Positions 16,896-26,164 of a stretch of DNA of 64,000 nucleotides are shown here, in pieces. The DNA is taken from positions 29,919 to 93,918 of the forward strand of contig NZ_JALXOZ010000010.1 of the NCBI RefSeq assembly GCF_025147465.1, written 5' to 3'. Positions within the stretch are counted from its first letter, which is position 1. The number at the start of each line of letters is the position of its first letter. A model generated the notes under the pieces. It searched no databases, had not been told where the DNA came from, and saw nothing but the letters and a program-made list of their open reading frames with translations. The DNA comes from Dermabacter sp. p3-SID358 (GTDB taxonomy: Bacteria > Actinomycetota > Actinomycetes > Actinomycetales > Dermabacteraceae). Made by a program: the position numbers and the translations under genes.

Positions 16896-17390
16896 TTAAA
16901 GTGACTGTTCACGAATAGTGCCGAGCGTGCGCGGGCGAATGCTCGGATCGGCTTGAAGCCACTCGCTAACCTCACGGGGTCGCACGTCATGCGTGTGGAG
17001 ATCGTCAATCTCGATCCAGCGCACACCCACCTGATTCTTGTCGTGCCCCTCCCCCACTCGAGGTTCGCTTCCGGGCTCGAGGTCGCACCAAAAGAGGAGA
17101 TTCTGCTGGTGGAACACCTCCCCGGCGTCGCGGTAGCGGCCCACCTTCGCGCTGATGAGATCAAACGTGCACGCGAGGTCGTAAACGCGCACGCCCGCGC
17201 CCACCTCCTCTTCACATTCGCGCCTCAGCGCCTCAACCTGGCTCTCGCCGTGCTCCTGCCCACCGCCAGGGAGAACTAAGACGCGATTGCCGTTGATGTC
17301 GATATTTTCGTTGAAGAGCACGCTCGTACCACGCACAATGATCGCCTTGACGCCCACGCGCACGTTCGAATAACCGGGATCGAGTTCCAT
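16896..17390 (-). CDS. Nudix hydrolase
   Basis: 164 residues. The Nudix box GGGQEHGESQVEALRRECEE followed by EVGAG matches GX5EX7REUXEEXGU, with the catalytic glutamates in RECEEE. It hydrolyses a nucleoside diphosphate linked to another moiety using Mg2+. Substrate unknown; the size fits an ADP-ribose, NADH or 8-oxo-dGTP type enzyme. ATG 17390. It is divergent from the YdcZ-type transporter and 96 bases upstream of the deaminase-family gene on the same strand. Confidence 0.9.
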   Translation of the reverse strand: MELDPGYSNVRVGVKAIIVRGTSVLFNENIDINGNRVLVLPGGGQEHGESQVEALRRECEEEVGAGVRVYDLACTFDLISAKVGRYRDAGEVFHQQNLLFWCDLEPGSEPRVGEGHDKNQVGVRWIEIDDLHTHDVRPREVSEWLQADPSIRPRTLGTIREQSL

Positions 17391-17404
17391 ATCCCCATCG
17401 TAGG

Positions 17405-17419
17405 GGTCCGACGCTTGCC
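17405..17419 (+). repeat. Exact copy of the dispersed 15-base motif
   Basis: GGTCCGACGCTTGCC in the divergent promoter region between the Nudix and YdcZ-type genes. Identical to 13686, 60078 and, on the minus strand, 22398. Confidence 0.5.
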
Positions 17420-17465
17420 TGCCATTCGTGCCCCTTATTTTTGCGAAGTGTTCCTGCGCGAGACA

Positions 17466-18464
17466 ATGACGAGCATGAGTGCGGATGAATCAGTAGTGGA
17501 GGAACCCCACGGGGCCGTCATGGCGCCTCGCGCGCCATGGTGGGCGATCGCGATCATCATGGTCGGCGGAGTGCTCGCCGCCGTGCAATCGCGCATCAAC
17601 GCCGATCTCGCGAAGCATCTCGAAAGCCCATACCTCGCGGCTTTCGTGAGCTTCGGAATCGGTTGCCTCGGTCTCGTGGTCATCGTGCTTGCACGGCCCG
17701 GCGAGCGCCGTGCGGCACGCGAATACGCGAGCGACCTCGTGAGTGGACGCTTCGAGTGGCGCTACGCAATCGGCGGTCTCGGCGGCGCCTTCCTCGTGTT
17801 CACGCAGGCCCTTACTGTCGGAGTTCTCGGGGTCGCGCTGTTCATCGTGAGCGTCGTGGCCGGGCAGACCCTTGCGGGCGCGGCGCTCGATCGCGTGGGT
17901 TTCGGCCCGGGCGAACCGCGACGGCTGAGCCCTGCACGTCTCATCGGCGCGGCTCTCATGGTCGCGAGTGTGGCGTTGGCGCTCGCCTCGGGACTCTCGA
18001 ACTCGGTCCCGTGGTTAAGCCTCGCACTTCCGTTTCTCGCAGGCGTGGGGGTGGGCCTCCAGACGGGTGCGAACGGCATCGTCACCGCTCATACGGGAAG
18101 CTTTCTCGTTTCGGCACTCGGGAACTTCACGATGGGATCGCTCGCCCTCGGCATTGCGGCGGCCATCAGCGTTGCGGTGACTCCGCTCGGCGGGTCGTTT
18201 CCCACCAACCCGATTCTCTACCTCGGCGGGCTCATTGGACTCACCTATATCGCCGCCTCGGCAGCCCTCGTGCGCTATACCGGCGTGCTCGTGCTGAGCG
18301 GCGCGTCAATCGCGGGCCAGATCATCGGTTCCGTCATGCTCGACGCATTCGATCCCGGCGTGCACCTGTCCCCACTCACGATCGTGGGCGCGGCACTCAC
18401 GCTGCTCGCCGCGGTCGTCATCGCGGGCTACCTGCCGCTACCCTCGCGCAGGCAGGTTCCATAA
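17466..18464 (+). CDS. DMT-superfamily transporter, YdcZ/DUF606 type
   Basis: 332 residues with about ten TM helices arranged as two homologous halves, the first near residues 25-160 (WWAIAIIMVGGVLAAVQSRI) and the second from about 180. Many YdcZ proteins are single five-helix halves, so this is the duplicated, fused form. Substrate unknown. ATG 17466 is used; Met at 17475 is possible. The N-terminal 20 residues are acidic and cytoplasmic. Confidence 0.82.
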   Translation: MTSMSADESVVEEPHGAVMAPRAPWWAIAIIMVGGVLAAVQSRINADLAKHLESPYLAAFVSFGIGCLGLVVIVLARPGERRAAREYASDLVSGRFEWRYAIGGLGGAFLVFTQALTVGVLGVALFIVSVVAGQTLAGAALDRVGFGPGEPRRLSPARLIGAALMVASVALALASGLSNSVPWLSLALPFLAGVGVGLQTGANGIVTAHTGSFLVSALGNFTMGSLALGIAAAISVAVTPLGGSFPTNPILYLGGLIGLTYIAASAALVRYTGVLVLSGASIAGQIIGSVMLDAFDPGVHLSPLTIVGAALTLLAAVVIAGYLPLPSRRQVP

Positions 18465-18566
18465 GGGGGCGGGTTCCGCAGCCCAGGCTGCCTCTGGCTG
18501 TTTCCTTGCTGGCTTTCCCTACCCCTGCTCGGGCAGTTTCAGGGGGTTGCTGCGGCGCCCGTTCTA

Positions 18567-18631
18567 AAAGTGGTGAAAAACGTCGTTAGACCCCAAGTTC
18601 TTGACGCGACGCGGCGATTTTTCACCACTTT
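18567..18631. repeat. Hairpin repeat, copy 2 (divergent)
   Basis: AAAGTGGTGAAAAA (18567-18580) and TTTTTCACCACTTT (18618-18631) are exact 14-base complements. The inner sequence AACGTCGTTAGACCCC resembles the AACGTCGTT core of copies 3 and 4 in inverted order. It lies in the 315-base gene-free stretch 18465-18779. Confidence 0.6.
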
Positions 18632-18685
18632 CCTGAACGCGCCTGGCGGGCAGTGGCACTACCTGCTGTAACTAGCACTACTTGA

Positions 18686-18715
18686 GGAACTAGAACTACT
18701 GGAACTAGAACTACT
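18686..18715. repeat. 15-base tandem duplication
   Basis: GGAACTAGAACTACT occurs twice back to back, with degenerate copies on both sides (AACTAGCACTACT before, GGAGCAACTGGTATTACT after). AT-richer than its surroundings and non-coding. Nothing else is recognisable between 18632 and 18779. Confidence 0.7.
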
Positions 18716-18779
18716 GGAGCAACTGGTATTACTGGGGCGGGCCGTACACCCCGAAAGGAAGCGTCCCCTCAACTGACCG

Positions 18780-19382
18780 TCACTCGCCATCCGCAACGAG
18801 CCGCGCAGTCAGGCCATCCGGTTCGAACTCGACGTGTGACGAGAGATCATCAACCGATTCGAGCACCGTGAACGTCGAGCGTTGCGACTCCGTAACTGCG
18901 CGCCACACGTCATCGCCAGGATCGCTCGCCTCGGGGCTGAGCGCCGCAATCGCGCGCGTGACAGTGTCGACATATTCATCGAGGCTCGTCGCGAGGAGGT
19001 GCATATTGAGTTCTTCGTCGATCCACCACACGCCACCCGGGATCCCTTCGTTATTGAGCGTGAGAATCACGGCATCGTCGGTGGTCTCGAAGAGGGGATA
19101 GTACGACGTCGGCTCGCCCAGCAACGTAAACGGGCCCAGATCGGTGCGGTCCTCGGCGAGGAGAGTCAGCTCGAACTCCCCCACGCGCACACCCGCAAGT
19201 TCGTCGGCGAGGTCCTTGAGGGCCGGGGGCACGTCGGCCCCAGACTCCTCGGGATCGATGGAATCAGCGAGACCATTGGAGGCTGCAACCGCGGCGGCGA
19301 GGCGCTCAAACGCGGCCCGCATTTTTGAGGTGTCAACGTCGGTAGTGGGGGTGGGCCAGTCGAGTTTTACGGGCTGATTCAC
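18780..19382 (-). CDS. Hypothetical acidic protein
   Basis: 200 residues, acidic, with no signal peptide and no TM segment. The first 75 residues are helical (MRAAFERLAAAVAASNGL). From about 85 the pattern is beta-rich (LGPFTLLGEPTSYYPLFETT, VILTLNNEGIPGGVWWIDEE), followed by a helix (LDEYVDTVTRAIAAL). The arrangement is loosely like SUKH/SMI1-KNR4 proteins, but I cannot confirm it. GTG 19382 is chosen because AGGAGG lies 6 bases upstream; the ATG at 19388 would abut the ribosome site. It is monocistronic. Confidence 0.6.
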   Translation of the reverse strand: MNQPVKLDWPTPTTDVDTSKMRAAFERLAAAVAASNGLADSIDPEESGADVPPALKDLADELAGVRVGEFELTLLAEDRTDLGPFTLLGEPTSYYPLFETTDDAVILTLNNEGIPGGVWWIDEELNMHLLATSLDEYVDTVTRAIAALSPEASDPGDDVWRAVTESQRSTFTVLESVDDLSSHVEFEPDGLTARLVADGE

Positions 19383-20076
19383 GTGCATCCTCCTCGTGGG
19401 CGCCAGGGCATGTGTAAAGGTTTCGTGAGAGACCACGGCAATCGTACCGTGACGTCAGCCACGATTCCCAGGCTGCAAAACAGGAACGTACGGCATCACC
19501 AGCACGAATACTGAGGCCACGAATGTCTCATGCAGGAATCCGGTCGTGCTCTCAGCATTTTGCAAGGCCGAGCACAGCGCCCGGGAAGAAAGAAGCGGTT
19601 ATATGTAATCACGCGTTAGCGGCGTACCGATCCTTTGAGGAGAGGATCCGTACTTGAAGCCCTAGCGCGGGGGAAAGGGATACGGCGCCGGCTCGTGGGG
19701 ACGAGCCGGCGCCCTTATTAAACGCGAACGGGCTCAATGACCCGAGACCGAAATCTGTACCCAACGTTTGCGGCGGATTGGCAGAGAATACCGCCGTAAA
19801 CGTTGGGTTTAGTTTTCTAGGCCGAAAGAACTTAGGGGGTTCGCCTCGGGGGGTTCCGCCGCAGGGCAGGGCTGCACCGAGGTCCGGGGTTCCGCCCCAG
19901 GGCTGGGAGGTACCCAGACAAGGGTTCCGGACGAGGGCCGAGGCCAGGACGAGGGCCGAGCCCCAGGGTCAGGGGCCTGTTCGGGCGCGGGCCCCGGGGC
20001 CCGCACCAGGACGCGCGTCTGCCTCGGGGTCGGGTTTTCGATTGGGGCAGGGGGCAGGTCGGGCGCGAGCCGAGGG
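19383..20076. other. Gene-free region with three hairpins and a G-rich low-complexity tract
   Basis: I find no convincing CDS in these 694 bases. Three inverted repeats follow in sequence: TACCGATCCT/AGGATCCGTA (19625-19652), GGCGCCGGCTCGT/ACGAGCCGGCGCC (19684-19713, 13-bp perfect stem), and a 17/18-bp stem starting ACCCAACGTTT (19759-19808) followed by TTAGTTTTC. From 19830 to 20075 the plus strand is a G-rich, degenerate repetitive tract (CAGGGC, GAGGGCCGAG, GGTTCCGCC units). The open frames there encode only Pro/Arg/Gly-rich shadows. Confidence 0.55.
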
Positions 20077-20928
20077 TCAGGAGTCCGACGGCGCCTCGCG
20101 AATATCGATCCCAAACACCCTCTTGACCTGGGCCGTCACGAGTTGCGGGTGGCGCCTATCGCTCGGCGTTGAAGCCCACGGCGCGAAGAGACCCGGGAGA
20201 TCGGGGTGGGTGATCTTGCCGTGGGTCGAGCCGGAGGACGTCACCACGAAGCCGTGCTCCTCGAGCCGACGTCTGAGCGCAGCCCGATCACCGGGGTGCC
20301 GCGTGCCCTTCTTCTTGCGATTACTCGGCCCCGCGAGATCTGCGGGATCGAACGAATCAACCTCTTCCGGCCTCACCGAGAGGGCATAGGCCGTGGGGAA
20401 AGCCCCGATCACGTGATTGTCAGCGCGCCGCACTTGCACGGTCCATGCGCCGCGTTGGAAGTGGTCGCTCGCGCCGTTATCGCTCGTCCACGCATCCTCG
20501 GGGTCGGCGACGGTGAGCACGATGATGTCGTGAGTAATGCGCGCGAGGCTCGCGCCCGAGACCGTGCGCACCTCGTCCTCGATCACGGTGAGGGGCCGCG
20601 TGAAAGGGCGGGGATCGGTGGGGTTGAGCGTGACGACGGTGCCTTCGGGCGGGGCTCCGAAGCCTCGATCGATATCGAGCACTTCCGCCTCAGTCATCTT
20701 GGCGTGCGCGGCCTTCGCGGCCGCCTCGGTCGCAGGCTGCTTTTCGCGCCGCCGCTCTGCCTCGTTGAGGAGGTCAGCGAGATCTTCTCCCGCCGCTCGG
20801 CGCCGCGCAAGCTCGGGGACCGCATCGTAGTCGACCGCGCGTACCGCCCGCTTTGCGCGCGTGCGCCCGGCGAGAGCCGCGGGGCTCGGCGCGCCTTGAG
20901 GCGTCGTTTCTCGCGGTGTTTTTGCCAT
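20077..20928 (-). CDS. Hypothetical protein with HicA-like C-terminal domain
   Basis: 283 residues. The N-terminal part is basic and helical (TRAKRAVRAVDYDAVPELAR, AERRREKQPATEAAAKAAH). The central region (about 85-200) is beta-rich and unrecognised (GTVVTLNPTDPRPFTRPLTV, FQRGAWTVQVRRADNHVIG). The last 65 residues resemble the HicA double-stranded-RNA-binding toxin fold: a helix ALRRRLEEHGFVV, then GSTHGKITHP with the His typical of HicA, then TPSDRRHPQLVTAQVKRVFG. No HicB follows. ATG 20928, divergent from the lipoprotein gene with palindromes between them. Function unknown. Confidence 0.6.
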   Translation of the reverse strand: MAKTPRETTPQGAPSPAALAGRTRAKRAVRAVDYDAVPELARRRAAGEDLADLLNEAERRREKQPATEAAAKAAHAKMTEAEVLDIDRGFGAPPEGTVVTLNPTDPRPFTRPLTVIEDEVRTVSGASLARITHDIIVLTVADPEDAWTSDNGASDHFQRGAWTVQVRRADNHVIGAFPTAYALSVRPEEVDSFDPADLAGPSNRKKKGTRHPGDRAALRRRLEEHGFVVTSSGSTHGKITHPDLPGLFAPWASTPSDRRHPQLVTAQVKRVFGIDIREAPSDS

Positions 20929-20930
20929 AA

Positions 20931-20972
20931 CACCACCGTACCGTGGTGAAACACCTACCCCCCGCTTAGGTG
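20931..20972. promoter_or_regulatory. Two adjacent palindromes in a divergent promoter
   Basis: CACCAC-6-GTGGTG (20931-20948) and CACCTA-9-TAGGTG (20952-20972) sit directly upstream of the minus-strand hypothetical gene and before the lipoprotein gene. Candidate operators. Confidence 0.4.
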
Positions 20973-21019
20973 AGGCGGCTAATCTAGAGGCCTTCCCATG
21001 TCACCTACGGAGGACCTTC

Positions 21020-21511
21020 GTGAACGTTTCAACGTCGCTGCGAGCGCTCGCCGCATGCGCCTGCCTCGCCCTCGCTCTTGCCGGCTGCGGGTCATCCAAA
21101 GAGCCGGCTGCCTCACCATCCGCCTCTAGTTCGGCGCCGGCGAGCGACGGCGGTCCCAGTGTCGTGATCAACGAGTCCAAAGGCGACGGCAACGCCCAGC
21201 CCGTCCCGGAAATCACCCAGGGCGGCCTCGATCATTCCGAACTTGCCAATTCGTGCAGCGACGAAGGCATGGTGAAAATCCCGCTCCACGGCAAGCCTGA
21301 ACCAGCACTAGAAGGGTTCGACGGTTCCTTCACGTACAACGGGTGGAAAGAGAACGCCGGCGCCTCCGAAGCGATGTTCACGATCAACCAGGGCGGCGGC
21401 AAACAAGACTTCGGCCCCCTCCAGGTGGGAGATCAATTCGAACTTGGCGGAGCGATGTACTCCGTGACGAGCATTTGTCAGGACAACGCCGAGCTCGACG
21501 TCATCGGTTAG
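21020..21511 (+). CDS. Small secreted lipoprotein
   Basis: 163 residues. Signal peptide with n-region MNVSTSLR, hydrophobic ALAACACLALALAG and lipobox ALAGC (Cys23), so lipid-anchored on the outer face of the membrane. A Ser/Pro/Ala-rich linker (about 28-50) leads to a beta-rich domain (GFDGSFTYNGWKENAGASEA, VGDQFELGGAMYSVTSICQD) with two Cys that could form a disulfide. Not assigned to a family. GTG start after GGAGGACCTTC. Its stop is 2 bases before the methyltransferase start. Confidence 0.8.
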   Translation: MNVSTSLRALAACACLALALAGCGSSKEPAASPSASSSAPASDGGPSVVINESKGDGNAQPVPEITQGGLDHSELANSCSDEGMVKIPLHGKPEPALEGFDGSFTYNGWKENAGASEAMFTINQGGGKQDFGPLQVGDQFELGGAMYSVTSICQDNAELDVIG

Positions 21512-21513
21512 CC

Positions 21514-22743
21514 GTGACTGTGCCGCACTCGCGAATCAACACCGAAAGCGGGATCTGCACCTATTTTGCCGCCGAACAGTGTTCGTCGTGCAGCCTCATG
21601 CGCACCCCTCACAACACGCAAGTGCGCGATGCGCACGCATACCTCAAGGCCCTTCTCGCAGATGCGTCGACACCCGAGACTGTGTTCGAAGAGCCGCTCA
21701 CAAGCGCACCGTGGGGCTTTCGCACGAAGGCAAAGATGATGGTCGCAGGCACAGCGGCCGCGCCCACATTCTCCTTTCCTGGCACGCGCGAAGGCGTTGA
21801 CCTCGCCGATTGTCCGCTCTATCCCGCTCTCGTGACCGACGTGCTCGAAAGCGCTCGCGCACTCATCCGCCGCGCACAGGTACCGCCCTACAACCTTGAG
21901 AAACGACGCGGCGAAATCAAGTACGTGCTCGTAACGGCAAGTTCGACCGAGGCGATGGTGCGCCTCGTGCTGCGAAGCACCTCGGCACTTGAGAGGATCC
22001 GCGAGCACCTCGGGCTTCTCGATTCGCGCGTGAGCGTCGTGAGCGCGAACATCCACCCCGAGCACGAAGCCCTCATCGAGGGCACCGAGGAGATCCACCT
22101 CGCTGGCGCAGAAAGGCTCCGCCTTCCGCTCGATGGGATCGACGTCGACGTGCTCCCCCGCTCCTTCACGCAAACGAACACCGCGGTCGCGAGCAAACTT
22201 TATGCACAGGTCGCGCGCTGGATTCTCGATGCAGGGGCGAGATCAGCGTGGGACCTCTACTGCGGCGTGGGCGGCTTCGCCCTCAGCATCGCGCACGAAG
22301 CGCGGGCCCGCGGAGCGTTCATGAACGTCACGGGCATCGAAATCACGAACGACGCGATCGAAAGCGCGCGAGGTTCGGCTAAGCGGCATGGTTTTCCGGC
22401 AAGCGTCGGACCCTCCCCCGACCCCGAAACCCGCGTACACACGCACTTCGAAACCGCCGACGCCACGCAATGGGCCGCGACACAGCCCGCCAGCGCTCTC
22501 CCGGAGGCGATCGTCGTGAACCCGCCGAGGCGGGGCATTGGCGAAACGCTCGCCCGATTTCTCAACGAATCCGGGCCTCCCACGCTCGCCTACTCGAGCT
22601 GCAACCCGGTAAGTCTCGCGGCTGACCTCGCACGCATGCCGAACTATCGAGTCGCGCGCGCGAAGCTCATCGACATGTTCCCGCACACCGCGCACAACGA
22701 AGCGCTCGTGCTCCTCGTGCGCGATGCGCCGGTGGCAAACTAG
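21514..22743 (+). CDS. rlmC: 23S rRNA (uracil-C5)-methyltransferase, RlmC type
   Basis: 409 residues, SAM-dependent RNA m5U methyltransferase of the TrmA/RlmD/RlmC group. The N-terminal Cys cluster [14 protein letters not shown] (Cys15, 23, 26) plus the Cys in LADCPLYPA would bind a 4Fe-4S cluster. [27 protein letters not shown] (SAM site), VNPPRRG and YSSCNP (nucleophilic Cys) follow in the expected order. It lacks an N-terminal TRAM domain, as RlmC does. GTG 21514 abuts the lipoprotein gene. A copy of the 15-base motif interrupts the Rossmann region as ASVGPS. Confidence 0.88.
   Translation: MTVPHSRINTESGICTYFAAEQCSSCSLMRTPHNTQVRDAHAYLKALLADASTPETVFEEPLTSAPWGFRTKAKMMVAGTAAAPTFSFPGTREGVDLADCPLYPALVTDVLESARALIRRAQVPPYNLEKRRGEIKYVLVTASSTEAMVRLVLRSTSALERIREHLGLLDSRVSVVSANIHPEHEALIEGTEEIHLAGAERLRLPLDGIDVDVLPRSFTQTNTAVASKLYAQVARWILDAGARSAWDLYCGVGGFALSIAHEARARGAFMNVTGIEITNDAIESARGSAKRHGFPASVGPSPDPETRVHTHFETADATQWAATQPASALPEAIVVNPPRRGIGETLARFLNESGPPTLAYSSCNPVSLAADLARMPNYRVARAKLIDMFPHTAHNEALVLLVRDAPVAN
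22398..22412 (-). repeat. Exact copy of the dispersed 15-base motif, inside a CDS
   Basis: Complement of GGTCCGACGCTTGCC, within the rlmC-like gene, encoding part of ASVGPS in a loop between Rossmann elements. Confidence 0.5.
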
Positions 22744-24290
22744 CCTTCGTTCTCGAAGGCTTGCTCGACGTCATCATCAACCCAGTCGAAGGTGCGCTCA
22801 ACGGCCTTCCGCCACAGGCGCATGCTGCGCTCGCGCACCTTCTCGTCCATCGATGGGCTCCAACGAACGTCCTCTTCCCAATAGGTCTCGAGGTCGTCGG
22901 TCGAATCCCAAAAGCCCACGGCAAGGCCCGCGGCGTACGCGGCACCGAGCGCGGTCGTCTCGATGATTTTCGGGCGGATGACATCGACACCGAGGATGTC
23001 CGCCTGGAACTGCATGAGGGTCTCGTTCACGGTCATGCCGCCATCGACGCGTAGCTCCTTGAGCGGCACCTTCGAATCCTCGTTCATGGCGTCGATCAGC
23101 TCGGCGCTCTGATAGGCCGTCGCCTCGAGCACGGCGCGTGCCACATGGTGCTTGTTCACGTAGCGTGTGAGGCCCACGATTGCTCCTCGCGCATCGTCCT
23201 TCCAGTACGGGGCAAAGAGGCCAGAAAACGCGGGAACGACAAAACAGCCGCCCGAATCCTCGACCTTCGTCGCGAGGTCCTCGACCTCTTTCGCGCTCGA
23301 GATGAGGCCGATGCTGTCGCGGATCCACTGCACGAGCGAGCCGGTCACGGCGACTGAGCCCTCGAGAGCGTAGACCGGGTCGGCGTCGCCGAGTTTGTAA
23401 AGCACGGTCGTCAGCAGGCCGTTATCCGAAGAAAGGGCTTCGCTTCCCGTGTTCATGAGGAGGAAGTTGCCGGTTCCGTACGTATTCTTCGCGGTGCCCT
23501 TCTCGAAGCACGCCTGGCCAAACGTCGCCGCTTGCTGGTCGCCGAGGATGCCAGCGATCGGCACGTTCGTGAGGAGGCCGCGCTTGCGGCCCTTGCCGTA
23601 TACCTCGGAGGAGGAGCGGATCTCGGGGAACATCGACATGGGGATCCCCATTTCGCGCGCGATATCTTCGTCCCATTCGAGCGTGTGCACGTTCATGAGG
23701 AGAGTACGCGAGGCGTTCGTGACGTCGGTAACGTGCACTCCGCCCTTGGTTCCACCCGTCATGTGCCACAAGAGCCACGTGTCGGTCGTGCCGAACAGCA
23801 GATCGCCAGCCTCGGCTTTCTCTCGCGCCCCCTCGACATTGTCAAGGATCCACTTGACCTTGGGGCCCGCAAAGTACGTCGTGAGCGGCAGACCCGTGAC
23901 GTCCTTAAAGCGGTTCACCCCCTCCTCGCCCGCGAGTTCGTGCACAATCCGCGAGGTGCGCGTGTCCTGCCACACGATCGCGTTGTAGATGGGCTTGCCC
24001 GTGTTCTTATCCCATACCACCGCGGTCTCGCGCTGGTTGGTAATGCCGACGGCTGCCAGGTCATCCCTGTTGACTTCAGCTCTGTTCAGTGCGAGCGCGA
24101 TGACCTCACGGGTATTTCTCCAAATCTCCATGGGGTCGTGCTCAACCCAACCCGAACGCGGGAAGATCTGCTCGTGCTCAAGCTGCGCCTGGGAAACGGC
24201 GTGGCCGTCGTGGTCGAAAACCATGGCGCGCGAGCTCGTCGTGCCCTGGTCGATCGCGAGGATGTACTTCTGGTCTGAGGTATCTGGCAT
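22740..24290 (-). CDS. glpK: Glycerol kinase
   Basis: 516 residues. FGGY-family kinase converting glycerol and ATP to glycerol 3-phosphate. The N-terminal signature [14 protein letters not shown], the FGGY block ([12 protein letters not shown]) and the ATP-domain motif [18 protein letters not shown] are all present. ATG 24290 is preceded by GAAAGGATCTCAC. It lies 70 bases downstream of glpD on the same strand. Its stop codon overlaps the end of the convergent rlmC-like gene. Confidence 0.97.
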   Translation of the reverse strand: MPDTSDQKYILAIDQGTTSSRAMVFDHDGHAVSQAQLEHEQIFPRSGWVEHDPMEIWRNTREVIALALNRAEVNRDDLAAVGITNQRETAVVWDKNTGKPIYNAIVWQDTRTSRIVHELAGEEGVNRFKDVTGLPLTTYFAGPKVKWILDNVEGAREKAEAGDLLFGTTDTWLLWHMTGGTKGGVHVTDVTNASRTLLMNVHTLEWDEDIAREMGIPMSMFPEIRSSSEVYGKGRKRGLLTNVPIAGILGDQQAATFGQACFEKGTAKNTYGTGNFLLMNTGSEALSSDNGLLTTVLYKLGDADPVYALEGSVAVTGSLVQWIRDSIGLISSAKEVEDLATKVEDSGGCFVVPAFSGLFAPYWKDDARGAIVGLTRYVNKHHVARAVLEATAYQSAELIDAMNEDSKVPLKELRVDGGMTVNETLMQFQADILGVDVIRPKIIETTALGAAYAAGLAVGFWDSTDDLETYWEEDVRWSPSMDEKVRERSMRLWRKAVERTFDWVDDDVEQAFENEG

Positions 24291-24360
24291 GTGAGATCCT
24301 TTCGGGGTCGCAGGCACCGCTGCCCGCGGCTAGTGGTGTGCGCGGTTTCGCGCGCGGTCG

Positions 24361-26088
24361 TCAGCGCGCGGGAATCTCGCGCACGTTCTCGAGCAGTGCT
24401 GCGGCTTCGGCGTCACTCGTCGTGTTCTCGGCCTCGAGGCGCGCGGCGATGAACGTCGAGTACGCCTCGATTTCCGCTTCGCGGCGAGCCTCATCCCAGC
24501 CGAGTTCCTCGCCGAGAATCGCGGCGATCTCGCGCGCGGCGCCCACGCCGCGGTCGGGCGTCTCGTAGTCGAGGCGCGTGCGGCGCATGAGGGCATCGGC
24601 GAGGTGAAGCACCCCTTCGCTGCGCGCAGCGTACGCGATTTCCGCGCGGAGGTAACGCGGGGCCTCTGTGAGGGGCTTTGCGAGTTCGGGGTTCTCCTCC
24701 ATGAGGGCGAAGAGGTCTTCGAGGAGCGCGCCGTAGCGGAAGAGGAGGCGCTCGAGGCGCACCTCGTCAATGCCGTAATCTTCAGCGAGCGAAGCGGCAC
24801 GCACGCGCATCTCCTCGTAGCCGGCGCCGCCGATCACGGGGATGTCTCGCGTCTTGGTCTTGGGGGCATCGGGGGTGCCGCGAAGCGCGAAGTCCACGAC
24901 GTCCTCCGCCATAACGCGGTAGGTGGTGTATTTGCCACCGGCGATCGCACTCAGGCCCGGTTCGACCTCCATCACCGTGTGTTCGCGCGACACCTTGGTG
25001 GAGGCGCCGTCGGACTTCTTGACGGGCTGGAGGAGGGGGCGGAGCCCCGCGTACACACCGATGACATCTTCGCGCGTGAGAGGTCGGCGCAGAACGTCGT
25101 TGGCTTTTTCGAGCACATAGTCGATGTCGCTGCTTGTCGCGGTGGGCACCGCCACGTCTTCTTTCCACGGGGTGTCTGTTGTGCCGATCAGCCAGTACTC
25201 GTCCCACGGGATGATGAACAGCACCGATTTCTCGGTCTGCGTGATGATGCCCGTGTTGTCTTTCGCTTCGATAGCGTCACGTGGAACGGTGATGTGGATG
25301 CCTTTCGAGGCGAGCACCTGAAGGCCCGAATCGGCGCCCGCGCGGTCCTGCTCCTCACCAGTCCACACGCCGCCCGCGAGGATCACCTCGCGCGCGTGCA
25401 CCTCGTATTCGTTGCCGGTTTCGAGATCGGTAATCGCCGCGCCCACCACGCGACCGCCGTCTTTGAGGTAGCGCGTGACCTTCGTGTAGTTCGCGGCCGC
25501 CGCGCCAAGGTTCACGGCGGAGCGCACGAGCATCGCCACGAAGCGCGCATCGTCCATGCGCGAGTCATAAAATTCGATCGCGCCCGAGTTCTTCTCGGGG
25601 TCGAGACCAGCAAAGTCTTTCGCAAGCCCCTTGGAGAACACGTGCCTGTGGATCGGCACTTCTCGGTGGCCAATCTGCATGCCGTCATAGAGGGCGATAC
25701 CCGACCCAATGAAGGCACGCTCGAGGGCGTTCTTCATGGGGAACATGAAACTGATGGGCTTCACGAGGTGCGGCGCTGTCTTCGAGATGAGCAGGTCGCG
25801 CTCGCGCAGAGCCTCGGCGACGAGAGTGAAGTCGAGCATCTGCAGGTAGCGAAGGCCGCCGTGCATGAGTTTCGAGGAGCGCGAGCTCGTGCCGCTCGCC
25901 CAGTCGTTCATCTCGACAAGGCCGACGCTAAGGCCGCGGGTCGCGGCATCGAACGCGGCGCCAGCGCCGTTCACGCCACCACCGACGATGAAGATATCGA
26001 GTGGGTTTTCGGCGCTCGTCGAGGCGAGCTTTTCGAGATGCGCGGCGCGAGTATTCGGGTTGAGTGCGGAACGGGCGGATGAGGACAT
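24361..26088 (-). CDS. glpD: Aerobic glycerol-3-phosphate dehydrogenase
   Basis: 575-residue FAD-dependent enzyme oxidising glycerol 3-phosphate to dihydroxyacetone phosphate at the membrane and passing electrons to quinone. FAD motif: DIFIVGGGVNGAGAAFDAAT. DAO-family blocks are SSRSSKLMHGGLRYLQ and GTTDTPWKED, and VYAGLRPLL also fits. The C-terminal helical domain runs from about residue 400. ATG 26088 follows AAGGAAGTGTT. First gene of glpD-glpK. An 18-bp palindrome at 26165 lies in the region shared with the divergent asparaginase gene and may control the operon. Confidence 0.95.
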   Translation of the reverse strand: MSSSARSALNPNTRAAHLEKLASTSAENPLDIFIVGGGVNGAGAAFDAATRGLSVGLVEMNDWASGTSSRSSKLMHGGLRYLQMLDFTLVAEALRERDLLISKTAPHLVKPISFMFPMKNALERAFIGSGIALYDGMQIGHREVPIHRHVFSKGLAKDFAGLDPEKNSGAIEFYDSRMDDARFVAMLVRSAVNLGAAAANYTKVTRYLKDGGRVVGAAITDLETGNEYEVHAREVILAGGVWTGEEQDRAGADSGLQVLASKGIHITVPRDAIEAKDNTGIITQTEKSVLFIIPWDEYWLIGTTDTPWKEDVAVPTATSSDIDYVLEKANDVLRRPLTREDVIGVYAGLRPLLQPVKKSDGASTKVSREHTVMEVEPGLSAIAGGKYTTYRVMAEDVVDFALRGTPDAPKTKTRDIPVIGGAGYEEMRVRAASLAEDYGIDEVRLERLLFRYGALLEDLFALMEENPELAKPLTEAPRYLRAEIAYAARSEGVLHLADALMRRTRLDYETPDRGVGAAREIAAILGEELGWDEARREAEIEAYSTFIAARLEAENTTSDAEAAALLENVREIPAR

Positions 26089-26164
26089 AACACTTCCTTC
26101 GTCAGTGTGCTCGGTTCGCCGTTGAACCACGTTTGGCAAGCTCACGCGAGGTTAGCACCGCCAG

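Noticed and set aside
18686..18733. Possible CRISPR-like array
   Set aside because: The units are contiguous with no spacers and no cas genes are nearby. It is a simple tandem duplication.
19437..19830. tRNA or other standard RNA gene
   Set aside because: No cloverleaf with T-arm GTTCRAATC or anticodon stem was found. The hairpins do not match tRNA, tmRNA or RNase P patterns that I can recognise.
19778..20389. Gly/Arg/Ala-rich frame of 203 residues and a Pro-rich minus-strand frame in the G-rich tract
   Set aside because: Low complexity, starts inside a hairpin, no ribosome-binding site, and runs antisense into the HicA-like gene. Treated as non-coding.
24604..26082. A 492-residue plus-strand frame opposite glpD
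   Set aside because: No domain pattern, and the composition is typical of an antisense shadow. glpD on the minus strand is unambiguous.
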